Assembly (NCBI RefSeq): GCF_002160865.1
Contig: NZ_NFLJ01000008.1
Location: 1 to 64,000 of the forward strand
Direction of reading: 5' to 3'
Source: Massiliimicrobium timonense
Lineage (GTDB): Bacteria; Bacillota_I; Bacilli_A; Erysipelotrichales; Coprobacillaceae
DNA: 64,000 nucleotides
Shown: one piece after another, positions 6,281-14,725 of the stretch
Position numbering within the stretch: position 1 is the first letter of the stretch
How the letters are laid out: each line of letters starts with the position of its first letter
The notes under the pieces: model-generated
Databases searched by the model: none
Told to the model about the DNA's origin: nothing
What the model saw: only the letters and a program-made list of their open reading frames with translations
Made by a program: the position numbers and the translations under genes

Positions 6281-6428
6281 ATTTCTTTTCTTTATGAGTA
6301 GTTTGTTTATTACATCTAGGACAGTATTTTTTTACTTCCATTCTTTCTGGATGATTTCTTTTATTTTTTGTATTAATGTAGTTTTCTTCTCCACATTCAG
6401 TACATTTTAAAATGATGTTTTCTCTCAT
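6279..6428 (-). CDS. rpmG: Ribosomal protein bL33 (zinc-binding form)
   Basis: This 49-residue gene encodes bL33: it begins [17 protein letters not shown] and contains CTEC and CPRC, the two CxxC pairs of the zinc-binding C+ form, with [18 protein letters not shown] between them. It belongs to the large ribosomal subunit near the E site. GGAGGTG lies upstream of ATG 6428. It sits between a class B PBP and the YqgX-like hydrolase. A zinc-independent paralogue, induced under zinc limitation in some Firmicutes, is not present in this window. Confidence 0.93.
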   Translation of the reverse strand: MRENIILKCTECGEENYINTKNKRNHPERMEVKKYCPRCNKQTTHKEKK

Positions 6429-6503
6429 TTTTACACCTCCATCACGACTTTGCCATAATATAATAGCATAAACAATAATAAAATGCTATAAATTTTTTAC
6501 TTT

Positions 6504-8555
6504 TTATCCATATTTTTCAAAATACTTCTCAAATGCATATTTTGATAATGTCTGACATGTGCTTCCTGCTCCATTTGGTAATGCTTCTGCAATACATGCC
6601 ACAGCAATTTCAGGATCATCATATGGTGCATACCCAACAAAGGCACGGTTTGCCCAGATATCATATGTTCCTTCATGTAATACTTGGGCTGTTCCGGTTT
6701 TCCCAGCAGCTTCATAATCACCATTGACACTTTTTGCTAATCCAGAAACACACCCCATACGGAATCCTGTCTGAATGGTTTCAAATGCCATTTTATAGCT
6801 TGATACATCATCAAGAACTTTGACTTGATGCTGTAATAAAGAAATTTTTGTGCCATTTTCATCTTCAGTAAAAGATTCCATAAACAGATGTGGTTGAATT
6901 CTCTTGCCTCCATTGGCAAGTGTAGAAATATATTGTGCAAGTTGAATAGGAGTATAAGTGTCATATTGTCCAATCGCAAAATCCAGGAAGTTACCGGGTT
7001 GACGTTGTGTCACTTTTCCACGATAACCTAAGGCTTCACTTGGCAGGTCAATACCTGTTTTCACACCTAATCCCAGTTCACCTACATCTAAACGCATCTG
7101 ATCAAAAGCTGAATCTTTAATAGATAATGGCTGATCATATTCATATGTGCCCCCACCTAATAAAGTTGCGACATAAAACATATATATATTTGAAGATTGC
7201 GATAAAGCTTCAGCAGCGTTCAAGCGTCCTAATCCACCTGGATCCCACGAATATTTAGGTAATGTCCCGGCAATTTTAAATCCACGACTCGTATCATCAA
7301 ATTCTGTATACTGGTTTATCACGTTATGCTTCATTCCCGCATAAATTGTACCACCTTTAAATGCTGAACCAGGAGCAAAAGCATTTTGTACAGCACCTCC
7401 AGCTAATTCGTAGACATCCCCTTTACTGTCTTTTTGAACACCACACATGGCATAAATAGCCCCCGTATTAGGATCAATCAAAACCAGATAAATATTATGA
7501 TTATATTTATAAAGAGAGCCAGTAAAACCTTTCATCGTCTTTTCCATTTGTTCAGTAATAGATGACTGTAAATCCCAATCAATTGTCAAACGAATGTTAT
7601 CTCCTTTGGTTCCACTGGAAACAGTATTGACAACAGGATTTCCATCACTATCATAGCTTAATGAATAAGTTGCAGGTGTTCCAGCCAATATATCTTCATA
7701 TTGCATCTCCAAACCACTGATTCCCACACGAGAGTCATTATTATAATCTTTAGCTAAAAGAATATCTTTTGTACTCGCAGGTAATCCTGCTTTTTTCGTT
7801 GTCACTTTACCTAAAACGGATTTAAAATTAGCTCCATAAGTTGTTTCTCTAGACCAGTCATTCGTCACCTTAACACCACGTAAAATATCAGAATTTTCAC
7901 CAATCAGACTGGCTTCTTTAATCGTTAAACCTTCTAATAAAACAACTGAGCCACTGCTACAATTTTGAATCTTAGCATAAAGCATATAAAATTTAATATC
8001 ATCTTCAGATAGGTTTTCCTTAAGCATTGCACTTGTTATACGACTAAGCTGTAATTGATAAAGTTCATCACTTGTATAAGTCGATTTTTCTTCTTTAGTC
8101 AACAAACTATCTACCAGTTTTTCATTTTTCAAAATCAGATAATCTTTCTTATCTCTTTCGGTTACGCTTTTGGTATCGACATTAACATTTTTAACTAAGA
8201 AGTTAGCAATCATTTCCATTTCTTCTTTTGTTATATCTTGGACTGCATAATAAGTTGCACAATTGATATTTTTATTATAAGACAGTCTTTTATAATTACG
8301 GTCATAAATATTTCCACGAAATGTATCTTTTGTAAAAAGACTTGTATTGTATTGATCAAGCTTTGTTGTGTAATATTCTTGCTGGGTGATCTGTGTTAAA
8401 AATAAGCGAACTAATAAGATCACACCAACAACACCAATGAATCCCATTAAAATTTTAAATCTTCTTGAGATGACATTATCAGTTTGATTTTTAATTTGTG
8501 TTTCAATTTCTTTTTGTCCTTCAAATCGGATAGGATTTTTCTTAAAAAAACTCAA
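6504..8555 (-). CDS. Class B penicillin-binding protein, PBP2/MrdA type
   Basis: This is a peptidoglycan transpeptidase anchored by one N-terminal helix (about residues 34-53), with a PBP dimerisation domain and a C-terminal transpeptidase domain. The catalytic motifs are SAFK (about 396), SSN (about 451) and KTGT (about 616). Length (about 683 aa), the long insert before the transpeptidase and the GTYDIWANRAFVGYAP ending fit the elongasome-type PBP2 group of Firmicutes. There is no ATG: TTG 8555 is preferred over TTG 8561 because AGGAGG lies 10 nt rather than 4 nt upstream. A SigA promoter directly precedes it. Whether it serves elongation or division cannot be told from sequence alone. Confidence 0.9.
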   Translation of the reverse strand: MSFFKKNPIRFEGQKEIETQIKNQTDNVISRRFKILMGFIGVVGVILLVRLFLTQITQQEYYTTKLDQYNTSLFTKDTFRGNIYDRNYKRLSYNKNINCATYYAVQDITKEEMEMIANFLVKNVNVDTKSVTERDKKDYLILKNEKLVDSLLTKEEKSTYTSDELYQLQLSRITSAMLKENLSEDDIKFYMLYAKIQNCSSGSVVLLEGLTIKEASLIGENSDILRGVKVTNDWSRETTYGANFKSVLGKVTTKKAGLPASTKDILLAKDYNNDSRVGISGLEMQYEDILAGTPATYSLSYDSDGNPVVNTVSSGTKGDNIRLTIDWDLQSSITEQMEKTMKGFTGSLYKYNHNIYLVLIDPNTGAIYAMCGVQKDSKGDVYELAGGAVQNAFAPGSAFKGGTIYAGMKHNVINQYTEFDDTSRGFKIAGTLPKYSWDPGGLGRLNAAEALSQSSNIYMFYVATLLGGGTYEYDQPLSIKDSAFDQMRLDVGELGLGVKTGIDLPSEALGYRGKVTQRQPGNFLDFAIGQYDTYTPIQLAQYISTLANGGKRIQPHLFMESFTEDENGTKISLLQHQVKVLDDVSSYKMAFETIQTGFRMGCVSGLAKSVNGDYEAAGKTGTAQVLHEGTYDIWANRAFVGYAPYDDPEIAVACIAEALPNGAGSTCQTLSKYAFEKYFEKYG

Positions 8556-8582
8556 TCGCAATGCACCTCCTCGACTTATTAT

Positions 8583-8610
8583 ATTATATACAAACCAGAA
8601 AGTAAATCAA
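8583..8610 (-). promoter_or_regulatory. SigA promoter of the PBP gene
   Basis: TTGATT, a 16-bp spacer and TATAAT on the minus strand lie about 12 nt upstream of the AGGAGGTG ribosome-binding site. The lepA terminator lies immediately upstream, so the PBP gene starts its own unit. Confidence 0.7.
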
Positions 8611-8615
8611 CCCAT

Positions 8616-8643
8616 AAGAAAAAGAGAATTTCACAAATTCTCT
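8616..8643 (-). terminator. Terminator of lepA
   Basis: AGAGAATTT, a 3-nt loop and AAATTCTCT, followed by TTTTC on the minus strand, overlap the end of lepA. Confidence 0.85.
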
Positions 8644-10451
8644 TAATCATCATCAACAGATAGAATAGCCATGAAAGCTTCCTGTGGAATTTCTACACTT
8701 CCTACTGCTTTCATACGCTTTTTCCCTTCTTTTTGTTTTTCCAGTAATTTTTTCTTACGAGAAATATCCCCACCATAACATTTTGCTAAAACATTTTTAC
8801 GCATTGCCTTAATATTTGTACGAGCAATGACCTTCCCTTGAATAGCTGCCTGAATAGGCACTTCAAACATCTGTTTAGGAATAATTTCCTTAAGCTTTTC
8901 ACAAATAATACGACCACGATTATAAGCAAAATCTTTATGAACGATTGTTGATAAGGCATCAACAACTTCCCCATTTAACAAAATGTCCATACGTGTTAAA
9001 CGACTTTCCTTATAGCCATCTAACTCATAATCAAAAGAAGCATAACCTTTTGTACAAGATTTTAGTTTATCAAAGAAATCATAAACAATTTCACTTAAAG
9101 GAATCAAATAAATAACATTTCTTCTTAAATCATCAATATATTCAATATCCTGATACTCACCACGTTTAGATTGACAAAGTTCCATAATAGGTCCAACATA
9201 TTCACTCGGAGTCATAATAGATGCTTTGACATAAGGTTCCTCGATATGATCAATACGCTGTGGTCCCGGTAATGCAGCTGGATTATCTATTTCTACCATA
9301 GAACCATCCGTTAAATAACAATGATAAATAACAGATGGAGCGGTTGCAATCAATTCAAGATCAAATTCTCTTTCTAGACGTTCTTCAATGACATCCATAT
9401 GTAAAAGACCTAAGAAGCCACAACGAAACCCAAAACCTAAGGCTTGAGATGTTTCTGGTTCAAAGACAAGTGATGAATCACTGAGTTTCATTTTTTCTAA
9501 TGCTTCACGTAAATCTTTATATTTTGCATTATCAACTGGATACAGACCACAATAAACCATTGGATTTAATTTTCTATATCCAGGTAACTGTGTCTGTGAT
9601 GGATTTTCCAGTGTAGTAATGGTATCACCGACATGAACATCATTAATTGATTTGATAGAAGCTGCAATCCATCCAACTTCACCAGTCACCAGCTCATCTT
9701 TTTTGACTTCTTTTGGTGTTCTAACACCGACTTCAAGGACCTCATAAACAGCATCCGTCGCCATAAAACGAATGTGGTCACCCACACGAATACGTCCTTC
9801 TTTAATACAAACAAAGACAATGACACCACGATAACTATCATAGTAGGAATCAAAGATAAGTGCTTGTGTTGGATGTGAACTATCGCCACGAGGAGCTGGA
9901 ACATTTTTGACAATATCTTCTAATACATCTACAACATTCAATCCTGTTTTTGCAGAAATGAGTGGTGCTTCATCAGCTGGTAAACCAATAATATCCTCTA
10001 TTTCATGAATAACACGTTGTGGATCAGCACTTGGCAAGTCAACTTTATTGATGACAGGTAAAATTTCCAAATCATTATCTAAAGCCAAAAATACATTAGC
10101 AAGAGTTTGAGCTTCCACACCTTGAGCCGCATCAACCACAAGAACTGCTCCTTCACATGCGGCAAGTGAACGTGAAACTTCATAAGTAAAATCGACATGA
10201 CCCGGTGTATCAATCAGATGTAAAAGATAGGTTTCTCCATTTTTAGCCGTATACTGTAATTGCACAGCATTAAGCTTAATTGTAATACCTCTTTCACGCT
10301 CTAAATCCATACTATCAAGCAACTGTTCTTTCATATCGCGATCACTGACCGCCCCTGTTAATTGTAATATTCTATCTGCAAGAGTCGATTTTCCATGATC
10401 AATATGAGCAATAATAGAAAAGTTTCTCATATGTGACTGATCAATACTCAT
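8643..10451 (-). CDS. lepA: Elongation factor 4 (LepA) GTPase
   Basis: LepA/EF4 is a ribosome-binding translational GTPase that influences ribosome biogenesis and translocation. The 602-residue length is standard. G motifs are AHIDHGKST (about residues 14-22), DTPGH, NKVDLP and SAKTG. The LepA-specific C-terminal domain is present, with [32 protein letters not shown] and the basic segment [24 protein letters not shown] 10451 is preceded by GGGGAG. It is flanked by terminators on both sides and is probably monocistronic. Confidence 0.97.
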   Translation of the reverse strand: MSIDQSHMRNFSIIAHIDHGKSTLADRILQLTGAVSDRDMKEQLLDSMDLERERGITIKLNAVQLQYTAKNGETYLLHLIDTPGHVDFTYEVSRSLAACEGAVLVVDAAQGVEAQTLANVFLALDNDLEILPVINKVDLPSADPQRVIHEIEDIIGLPADEAPLISAKTGLNVVDVLEDIVKNVPAPRGDSSHPTQALIFDSYYDSYRGVIVFVCIKEGRIRVGDHIRFMATDAVYEVLEVGVRTPKEVKKDELVTGEVGWIAASIKSINDVHVGDTITTLENPSQTQLPGYRKLNPMVYCGLYPVDNAKYKDLREALEKMKLSDSSLVFEPETSQALGFGFRCGFLGLLHMDVIEERLEREFDLELIATAPSVIYHCYLTDGSMVEIDNPAALPGPQRIDHIEEPYVKASIMTPSEYVGPIMELCQSKRGEYQDIEYIDDLRRNVIYLIPLSEIVYDFFDKLKSCTKGYASFDYELDGYKESRLTRMDILLNGEVVDALSTIVHKDFAYNRGRIICEKLKEIIPKQMFEVPIQAAIQGKVIARTNIKAMRKNVLAKCYGGDISRKKKLLEKQKEGKKRMKAVGSVEIPQEAFMAILSVDDD

Positions 10452-10505
10452 CTTTATCTCCCCTTTCTTTTCTTATCTATTTTACACAATTCTATCTGAA
10501 ATGAA

Positions 10506-10535
10506 AACAAAAAAATAGTCAAAATGACTATTTTT
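10506..10535 (-). terminator. Terminator of ssb
   Basis: AAAAATAGTCA-TTT-TGACTATTTTT followed by TTG and an AT-rich tract on the minus strand overlaps the ssb stop codon. Confidence 0.75.
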
Positions 10536-10860
10536 TCATAAAATATCTATCTAGGAATTCAACATGTTCTACTTTCACTTCCATGATCGTCGTTGAAAGA
10601 TGATCAGGCGTTTCAAATGTTTTTGATTGCAATCTCCCCTTAATTCCTAAAAAGCTTCCTGCTTCACAACAATCCATCACTTCCTGTGCTATGCCTTTCC
10701 ATAAAACACAGCTAATATAATCGTGATCTCTAATTCCTAGATTATTACGATAAGGTCTTTCTACATCGAGAATCAATGTCGCCAGTTTTACTCCCGTTGG
10801 CGTTTCTTTAAATTTTGGATTTTCGGCTAATCTGCCAATTAAAATAATTTCATTAAACAT
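10528..10860 (-). CDS. ssbB: Single-stranded DNA-binding protein, short SsbB-like form
   Basis: The 110-residue protein is a bacterial OB-fold SSB: MFNEIILIGRLAENPKF, GVKLATLILDV, YISCVLWKG, GSFLGIKGRLQ. It lacks the long glycine/proline linker and the acidic DDDIPF-type tip that recruits partner proteins to the replication SSB. That matches B. subtilis SsbB (YwpH, 113 aa), the competence-induced SSB that protects incoming DNA. ATG 10860 is chosen from the conserved N-terminus and GAGGAGGG upstream. The gene is monocistronic between its own promoter and terminator. The link to competence is inferred from length and from the comG operon in the same window. Confidence 0.85.
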   Translation of the reverse strand: MFNEIILIGRLAENPKFKETPTGVKLATLILDVERPYRNNLGIRDHDYISCVLWKGIAQEVMDCCEAGSFLGIKGRLQSKTFETPDHLSTTIMEVKVEHVEFLDRYFMKK

Positions 10861-10885
10861 TTTTATATTTTCCCTCCTCAATATG

Positions 10886-10914
10886 AGTATATAGGAAAAC
10901 ATAAAAATGACCAA
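10886..10914 (-). promoter_or_regulatory. Promoter of ssbB
   Basis: TTGGTC, a 17-bp spacer and TATACT lie on the minus strand about 25 nt before the start. The 140 bp upstream (10915-11055) hold only AT tracts and the acpS terminator; no gene was found there. Confidence 0.5.
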
Positions 10915-11032
10915 AATCACTCTTTTTCTACATTTTTGAACTCTTTTTTTATATTTTGGTATGTAAAAATAGTGTTTTTATATCAAAAAAACTCATTTTT
11001 ATGAAAAAACACGACCAATTTCATGATTTTGG

Positions 11033-11060
11033 ATAAAAAAAGTAAAGAAAATTCTTTACT
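11033..11060 (-). terminator. Terminator of acpS
   Basis: AGTAAAGAA and TTCTTTACT form the stem, with a run of seven T on the minus strand after it. It overlaps the acpS stop codon and closes the operon that begins with the lipoprotein gene. Confidence 0.85.
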
Positions 11061-11385
11061 TTTCAATCAAAACAAATGCAACAGCATACTTTTTTTCGTG
11101 TGAAATAGAAATATGAGCATGAGGATCATGTAAATAAGGAGCACCACTTTCATCATTAAGAATTTCAATGTCTTGAAAAGACATTGCTCCAATACCTACA
11201 TGACAAGCTTTCATATAAGCCTCTTTTCCAGCAAAACGTCCACCTAAAAACTCCAATTGTCTACGAGATGACTGTATTCTTGTAAATATTTCATATTCAC
11301 GAGAAGATAAAACACGTTTCACAAAATGAAGATTATGTATATCTAAACGTTCAAGATCAACAATATCCACCCCAATACCTTTCAT
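11056..11385 (-). CDS. acpS: Holo-[acyl-carrier-protein] synthase AcpS
   Basis: AcpS transfers 4'-phosphopantetheine from CoA to the acyl carrier protein, activating fatty-acid synthesis. The 109-residue protein has the family motifs GVDIVDLERL (metal-binding Asp7), GRFAGKEAYMKA (catalytic Glu about residue 57) and SISHEKKYAVAFVL. Its ATG overlaps the stop of the preceding gene as TAATG, so translation is coupled. It is the last gene of a unit running from the lipoprotein gene through rsuA, trmB and the thioredoxin. Confidence 0.95.
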   Translation of the reverse strand: MKGIGVDIVDLERLDIHNLHFVKRVLSSREYEIFTRIQSSRRQLEFLGGRFAGKEAYMKACHVGIGAMSFQDIEILNDESGAPYLHDPHAHISISHEKKYAVAFVLIEK

Positions 11386-11978
11386 TAATCTTTAAACTTC
11401 TTTTCATAAAGACTCATCAATTCATCTAAACTCATAGAATCATCAATTTCATCAATAAAAGAATCCTCATCTTTATTTTGAAAATCAAGTTTAAATTCAC
11501 CTGTACGTTCTTCAATGATTTTTAATTGATCTTGTTCTTCTTCAACAATATTTGCAATATTTCTTAAATTCTGTTCAACACTAGGTTCTTCCTTTTTTTT
11601 CTCCACTTTTTCTTCGACTTGTTCAAATGGTCCATAAAAAGGACTAATAATAGGAATCAATTCATCTGATTCTTTTTTAACCTTCTTTACTTTAGGTTTC
11701 ACTGTTTTTTTGACTTCTGGTTTTTTGATTTCTTTTAAACCCGTCATTGGTGAAATAATTTCACTCATACGATAGGTTGTTTCAACATTAACACTTTTTT
11801 TCGTTTCTTTCCTTTTAACATCTTCTTTTAGAACATCTTGTTTAGGTTCATTTTCTTCTACTTCATCATTATAAATCAAAGGTGTACTAAATTTTTCTTT
11901 ACGTCTTTGTTCTAAAACGGGATCAACCTTTTCATATAATTCTTCTTCATCTTCTTTTTTGAAAAACTTTTTAAACAT
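11385..11978 (-). CDS. Unknown acidic/basic protein with two ISPxxG motifs
   Basis: The family is not recognised. The 197-residue protein is hydrophilic, Lys/Glu-rich and probably largely disordered, with no signal peptide or membrane helix. Two short conserved-looking segments repeat: YRMSEIISPMTGLKEI (about residues 69-84) and LIPIISPFYGPFE (about 107-119), both with I-S-P-x-x-G after a hydrophobic run. The C-terminus MSLDELMSLYEKKF may be a short amphipathic helix. Such motifs in a disordered chain suggest a binding partner in the cytoplasm or at the membrane face. It starts with AAGGAGG and is coupled to acpS by a 1-nt overlap. Confidence 0.75.
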   Translation of the reverse strand: MFKKFFKKEDEEELYEKVDPVLEQRRKEKFSTPLIYNDEVEENEPKQDVLKEDVKRKETKKSVNVETTYRMSEIISPMTGLKEIKKPEVKKTVKPKVKKVKKESDELIPIISPFYGPFEQVEEKVEKKKEEPSVEQNLRNIANIVEEEQDQLKIIEERTGEFKLDFQNKDEDSFIDEIDDSMSLDELMSLYEKKFKD

Positions 11979-12018
11979 CCTGCTTTCCTCCTTACATATA
12001 TGTTCTATTTCTACAAAA

Positions 12019-12339
12019 TTATGCTATTTGATCAATAAAAGCTTGAATCTGTTGTTGGGTTTTTCTTAATTTATCTACATAACGTCCCACTTCTTGACCG
12101 TTGCGATAAGCCACAAAAGAAGGAATTCCCATAATATCTAAATCAATACATAAATCAACCATTTCATCTCTATCAATATAATAGAAAGTCCATTGTGGAT
12201 TTTGAGCAACTAAATCATCAATAAAAGTTTTTAAAAAATGACAATCAGGGCACCAAGTTGTTGAAAACACAAGCATGGCTTGACCTTGAATAGCTTGTTC
12301 ATAAGCTTGTAAATCACTAATTTTTGTTAAATTATCCAT
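12019..12339 (-). CDS. Thioredoxin-family protein with CPDC active site
   Basis: This 106-residue cytoplasmic thioredoxin-fold protein has the active site WCPDC (Cys30, Cys33) in place of the usual WCGPC, and the cis-proline loop GIPSF at about residue 76. Members with CPDC occur in Firmicutes alongside tRNA and translation genes; their redox partners are mostly unknown. It lies 1 nt after trmB and shares its operon. AAGGAG precedes the ATG. Thioredoxin fold is certain, but it may not be the principal TrxA. Confidence 0.88.
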   Translation of the reverse strand: MDNLTKISDLQAYEQAIQGQAMLVFSTTWCPDCHFLKTFIDDLVAQNPQWTFYYIDRDEMVDLCIDLDIMGIPSFVAYRNGQEVGRYVDKLRKTQQQIQAFIDQIA

Positions 12340-12340
12340 A

Positions 12341-12994
12341 TTATTTATCTCCTTTTAATCTTGTTTTTATTTGATATATAGGTCCAAATGGAGAAAATTT
12401 TCTTTCATATTCAGTTTGAATATTATCTTCATATCCCTCACTATGATGTAAATCCAGACAAACATCTTCAAAATAAAGTCCAAAGTTTTGAAAAGAAACC
12501 AGTGAATATTCAAATAAAGAACGATTGTCTGTTTTTAAAATCAATTCACCATCTAAAACCAAAATGTCTTGAAAAACCTCCAGAAAAGCTGGTGATGTCA
12601 ATCGTCTTTTTGTATGGCGTTTTTTAGGCCATGGATCACTAAAATTCAAATAAATACGATTGACTTCACCTTTTTCAAAAACATCTCTTAAAGAAATGGC
12701 ATCAGCTTTTAATAATTTCAGATTTGGTAAATGATTGTCCTGTATATCAATTTTTTTTACTGCACCAACCATCACACTGGGAAACTTTTCAATCCCAATA
12801 AAATTAATCTCTGGATAACGCGATGCATTTTCAATAATGAAATCACCTTTCCCCATCCCAATTTCTATATAAATGGGATGGTTATTCCCAAAAAGTTTAT
12901 GCCATTGATTTTTATATTGCACTCCATCTATGACAACCATATCATCATGTGCTGCCAAAATATCATTCGCTTTAGGGTTATTTCTTAAACGCAT
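12341..12994 (-). CDS. trmB: tRNA (guanine-N7-)-methyltransferase TrmB
   Basis: TrmB makes m7G46 in the variable loop of tRNAs using S-adenosylmethionine. The 217-residue protein has MRLRNNPKA at the start, the SAM motif IEIGMGKGDFI (about residues 43-53), the catalytic SDPWPKKRHTKRRL (about 119-132), LKTDN and the C-terminal TEYERKF. Length and motifs are typical. The start is preceded by GGGAGG. It is cotranscribed with the pseudouridine synthase upstream and the thioredoxin downstream. Confidence 0.97.
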   Translation of the reverse strand: MRLRNNPKANDILAAHDDMVVIDGVQYKNQWHKLFGNNHPIYIEIGMGKGDFIIENASRYPEINFIGIEKFPSVMVGAVKKIDIQDNHLPNLKLLKADAISLRDVFEKGEVNRIYLNFSDPWPKKRHTKRRLTSPAFLEVFQDILVLDGELILKTDNRSLFEYSLVSFQNFGLYFEDVCLDLHHSEGYEDNIQTEYERKFSPFGPIYQIKTRLKGDK

Positions 12995-13015
12995 ATATTC
13001 CTCCCATATTTTTAT

Positions 13016-13738
13016 TTATTGTAGCACAGTTTCGCTTTTTAATCTATCTAATTCTTCATCTGTTAATTCACGATAAGAGCCTAATTCCAGACTTTCATCC
13101 AAGACAAGATTTTTCATACGAATTCTTTTTAGATAAGTAACCTCTTTTCCAACAGCATGAAACATCTTTTTGATTTGATGAAATTTTCCTTCATATATTT
13201 CAACTTCAATTTCACTTTCATTCCCGTTAACAGATAATATCTTTAAATGTGCACTCTGGCATTGATAATCCTGATCAATGATAACACCGGATAAAAAAGT
13301 TTGAACATCATCATTTGTCACAACTCCCTGAATTTTAGCATAGTAGACTTTCGGACAATGTTTCTTTGGAGAAAGTAACTGATGAGCAAGTTGACCATCA
13401 TTTGTAATTAACAGCAATCCCTCTGTATCAATATCTAATCTTCCTACAGGAAATAAATCTTGACGATAGTTTTCTTCAATCAAATCAATGACAGTTGGAT
13501 AAAAATGATCCTCTGTTGCACTAACAAATCCAGCCGGTTTATTTAACATATAGTAAACATATTTTTGATACATAATTTCTTCATCATCAACATAAACCTT
13601 ATCACCAACAGGATCTACATGATGCTTATCTTTTTTGATAACTTCACCATTTACTTTAACATATCCATTTTTAATCAATTGTTTCACTTCTTTACGTGTT
13701 CCAAAGCCACAATGTGCTAATAATTTATCTAATCTCAT
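13016..13738 (-). CDS. Pseudouridine synthase, RsuA/RluB family
   Basis: The 240-residue enzyme has an N-terminal S4 RNA-binding domain (MRLDKLLAHCGFGTRKEVKQLIKNG) and a catalytic domain with GRLDIDTEGLLLITNDG, whose first Asp after RL is the catalytic aspartate. It also has the family signature LNKPAGFVSAT and KFHQIKKMF. Its size and compact linker suit the small-subunit (RsuA-type, 16S rRNA) group, but RluB/RluE-type specificity cannot be excluded. Its ATG overlaps the lipoprotein stop as ATGA. Confidence 0.92.
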   Translation of the reverse strand: MRLDKLLAHCGFGTRKEVKQLIKNGYVKVNGEVIKKDKHHVDPVGDKVYVDDEEIMYQKYVYYMLNKPAGFVSATEDHFYPTVIDLIEENYRQDLFPVGRLDIDTEGLLLITNDGQLAHQLLSPKKHCPKVYYAKIQGVVTNDDVQTFLSGVIIDQDYQCQSAHLKILSVNGNESEIEVEIYEGKFHQIKKMFHAVGKEVTYLKRIRMKNLVLDESLELGSYRELTDEELDRLKSETVLQ

Positions 13739-14202
13739 GGTTCTACCTCAATATATTTTTCTACTCTTTCTGTTTTGTCTTCATCCAAATAATAACTTAT
13801 ATAGAGCTTGACACTCTGCACTTGAGTTGTTTGTCCTGAAAGTTGAACACCTTTATAATAATGTTTTGACTTATCAACATAATGAACCTTTAAATGACTT
13901 ATCGAGTCATCAACAATACCTAAAACAGGACACATGTTCTGATCATTTTCATTAGCATAAGCCATTGCTTCAATATAATACATATCAACCTGTGGCTGAT
14001 CAATGATAAGATCATAACGATAGACATCCTCTATACGATTAAAAACAACTCTTACACAAAATGGATAATCTTTATCAAAATCGTGTTGTGTGATCAGTTG
14101 TTCCTTGATTTGATAATAGTCTTGAAACTGTTCATCTGAAGATGATGATTGACAGGCTACACATAATAATAAAATCATCATACCAATCCATATCTTCTTC
14201 AT
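13735..14202 (-). CDS. Putative lipoprotein
   Basis: The 155-residue product begins MKKIWIGMMILLLCVACQSSSSDEQ, a short lipoprotein signal with probable acylation at Cys17 (CVAC; Cys at -3 is uncommon). The mature part is soluble, acidic and beta-rich, with Tyr-rich strands such as YRYDLIIDQPQVDMYYIEAMAYA. The family is not recognised. It is the first gene of the unit that continues with rsuA-type synthase and trmB. An extended -10 promoter lies about 15 nt upstream of the start. Confidence 0.7.
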   Translation of the reverse strand: MKKIWIGMMILLLCVACQSSSSDEQFQDYYQIKEQLITQHDFDKDYPFCVRVVFNRIEDVYRYDLIIDQPQVDMYYIEAMAYANENDQNMCPVLGIVDDSISHLKVHYVDKSKHYYKGVQLSGQTTQVQSVKLYISYYLDEDKTERVEKYIEVEP

Positions 14203-14217
14203 ATCATCACCGCCTCT

Positions 14218-14226
14218 ATTATAACA
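14218..14226 (-). promoter_or_regulatory. Extended -10 promoter of the lipoprotein-rsuA-trmB-acpS unit
   Basis: TGTTATAAT (TGnTATAAT) on the minus strand, without a good -35. It lies upstream of GGCGGTGA and the lipoprotein ATG. The stretch 14227-14277 between it and the DUF1540 terminator shows nothing else. Confidence 0.55.
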
Positions 14227-14277
14227 AATTTGTATAAAGATAGCTATAATAAATCTTGACTCATCTAGAACTTGTCA

Positions 14278-14317
14278 TAAAAAAAGGCATTATTACGTTT
14301 CCATAATCATACCTTTT
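14278..14317 (-). terminator. Terminator of the cse60-DUF1540 unit
   Basis: AAAAGGTATGATTATG pairs with CGTAATAATGCCTTTT with one mismatch and a few wobbles, followed by TTT on the minus strand. It lies about 10 nt past the DUF1540 stop. Confidence 0.75.
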
Positions 14318-14327
14318 CTCATCTCTT

Positions 14328-14480
14328 TTACTGACGACATTCAAATGTATCACAAGCAGTTTGAGAAGTTTTCTTGGCTTCTACACAGTGACAATTTCCA
14401 ACATGAATACAATTCGCTTCACAACATCCGTCACAATAATATTTACAGTTATCTACGCTACATTTTACATCTTTAGCCAT
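14328..14480 (-). CDS. DUF1540 small cysteine-rich protein
   Basis: This 50-residue protein has ten cysteines in the DUF1540 arrangement: CSVDNCKYYCDGCCEANCIHVG, then the C-terminal TACDTFE motif. DUF1540 proteins are small, presumably metal-binding, widespread in spore-forming clostridia and Erysipelotrichia, and of unknown function. GGAGGTGA precedes ATG 14480. It follows cse60 after 20 nt with no promoter between, so the two are probably cotranscribed and end at a strong terminator. The association with a sporulation gene suggests spore or stress use, but this is inference. Confidence 0.85.
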   Translation of the reverse strand: MAKDVKCSVDNCKYYCDGCCEANCIHVGNCHCVEAKKTSQTACDTFECRQ

Positions 14481-14500
14481 AGTTTCACCTCCATATATTA

Positions 14501-14686
14501 TTATGCCTGTCTTTGAGATGAATATACAATCAAACAGCTAAAACTATATTCAAGTTGACCATGACATGATGTCAAAGCTACTTGATATTGCATATCTTGA
14601 ATATCAGGATTTTCTTTTTGAATAAATTCATTTAAGGCATCTTCTAAATCTAATTCGTGTCCTTTTTCAATAATTTTTATTTTCAT
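14501..14686 (-). CDS. cse60: Cse60-like sporulation protein
   Basis: The 61-residue protein matches the Cse60 pattern: KIKIIEKGHELDLEDALNEFI, then DIQDMQYQVAL and a C-terminal YSFSCLIVYS that corresponds to the YCFSAMIVY ending of the family. Cse60 is a SigE-controlled sporulation gene of unknown function in B. subtilis. No strong Shine-Dalgarno is visible before ATG 14686. It lies 39 nt after the aldose-epimerase-like gene and just before DUF1540. No convincing SigE promoter was found, so it may be read from the nagA unit. Confidence 0.75.
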   Translation of the reverse strand: MKIKIIEKGHELDLEDALNEFIQKENPDIQDMQYQVALTSCHGQLEYSFSCLIVYSSQRQA

Positions 14687-14725
14687 ATATTTATCATAAC
14701 ACCATGTCTATCAAAAATATGTCAT

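Noticed and set aside
6144-6410. Plus-strand open frame of about 88 codons opposite rpmG and the MBL gene
   Set aside because: Antisense to two well-supported genes, low-complexity Phe/Ser composition, no ribosome-binding site.
6468-6489. ATAGCAT/ATGCTAT inverted repeat between the PBP gene and rpmG
   Set aside because: The loop is long and the minus-strand side has no U tract,so I could not call it a terminator for the PBP gene; it may just be AT-rich promoter DNA for rpmG.
10966-10999. Two AAAAN5TTTT boxes separated by 8 bp upstream of ssbB, resembling a B. subtilis ComK K-box
   Set aside because: The region is nearly all A/T tracts so chance matches are likely, it lies about 75 bp above the -10, and the comG promoter, a main ComK target in Bacillus, has no such box.
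12388-12988. Two plus-strand open frames opposite trmB
   Set aside because: They lie within a clearly identified minus-strand gene and show no family similarity.
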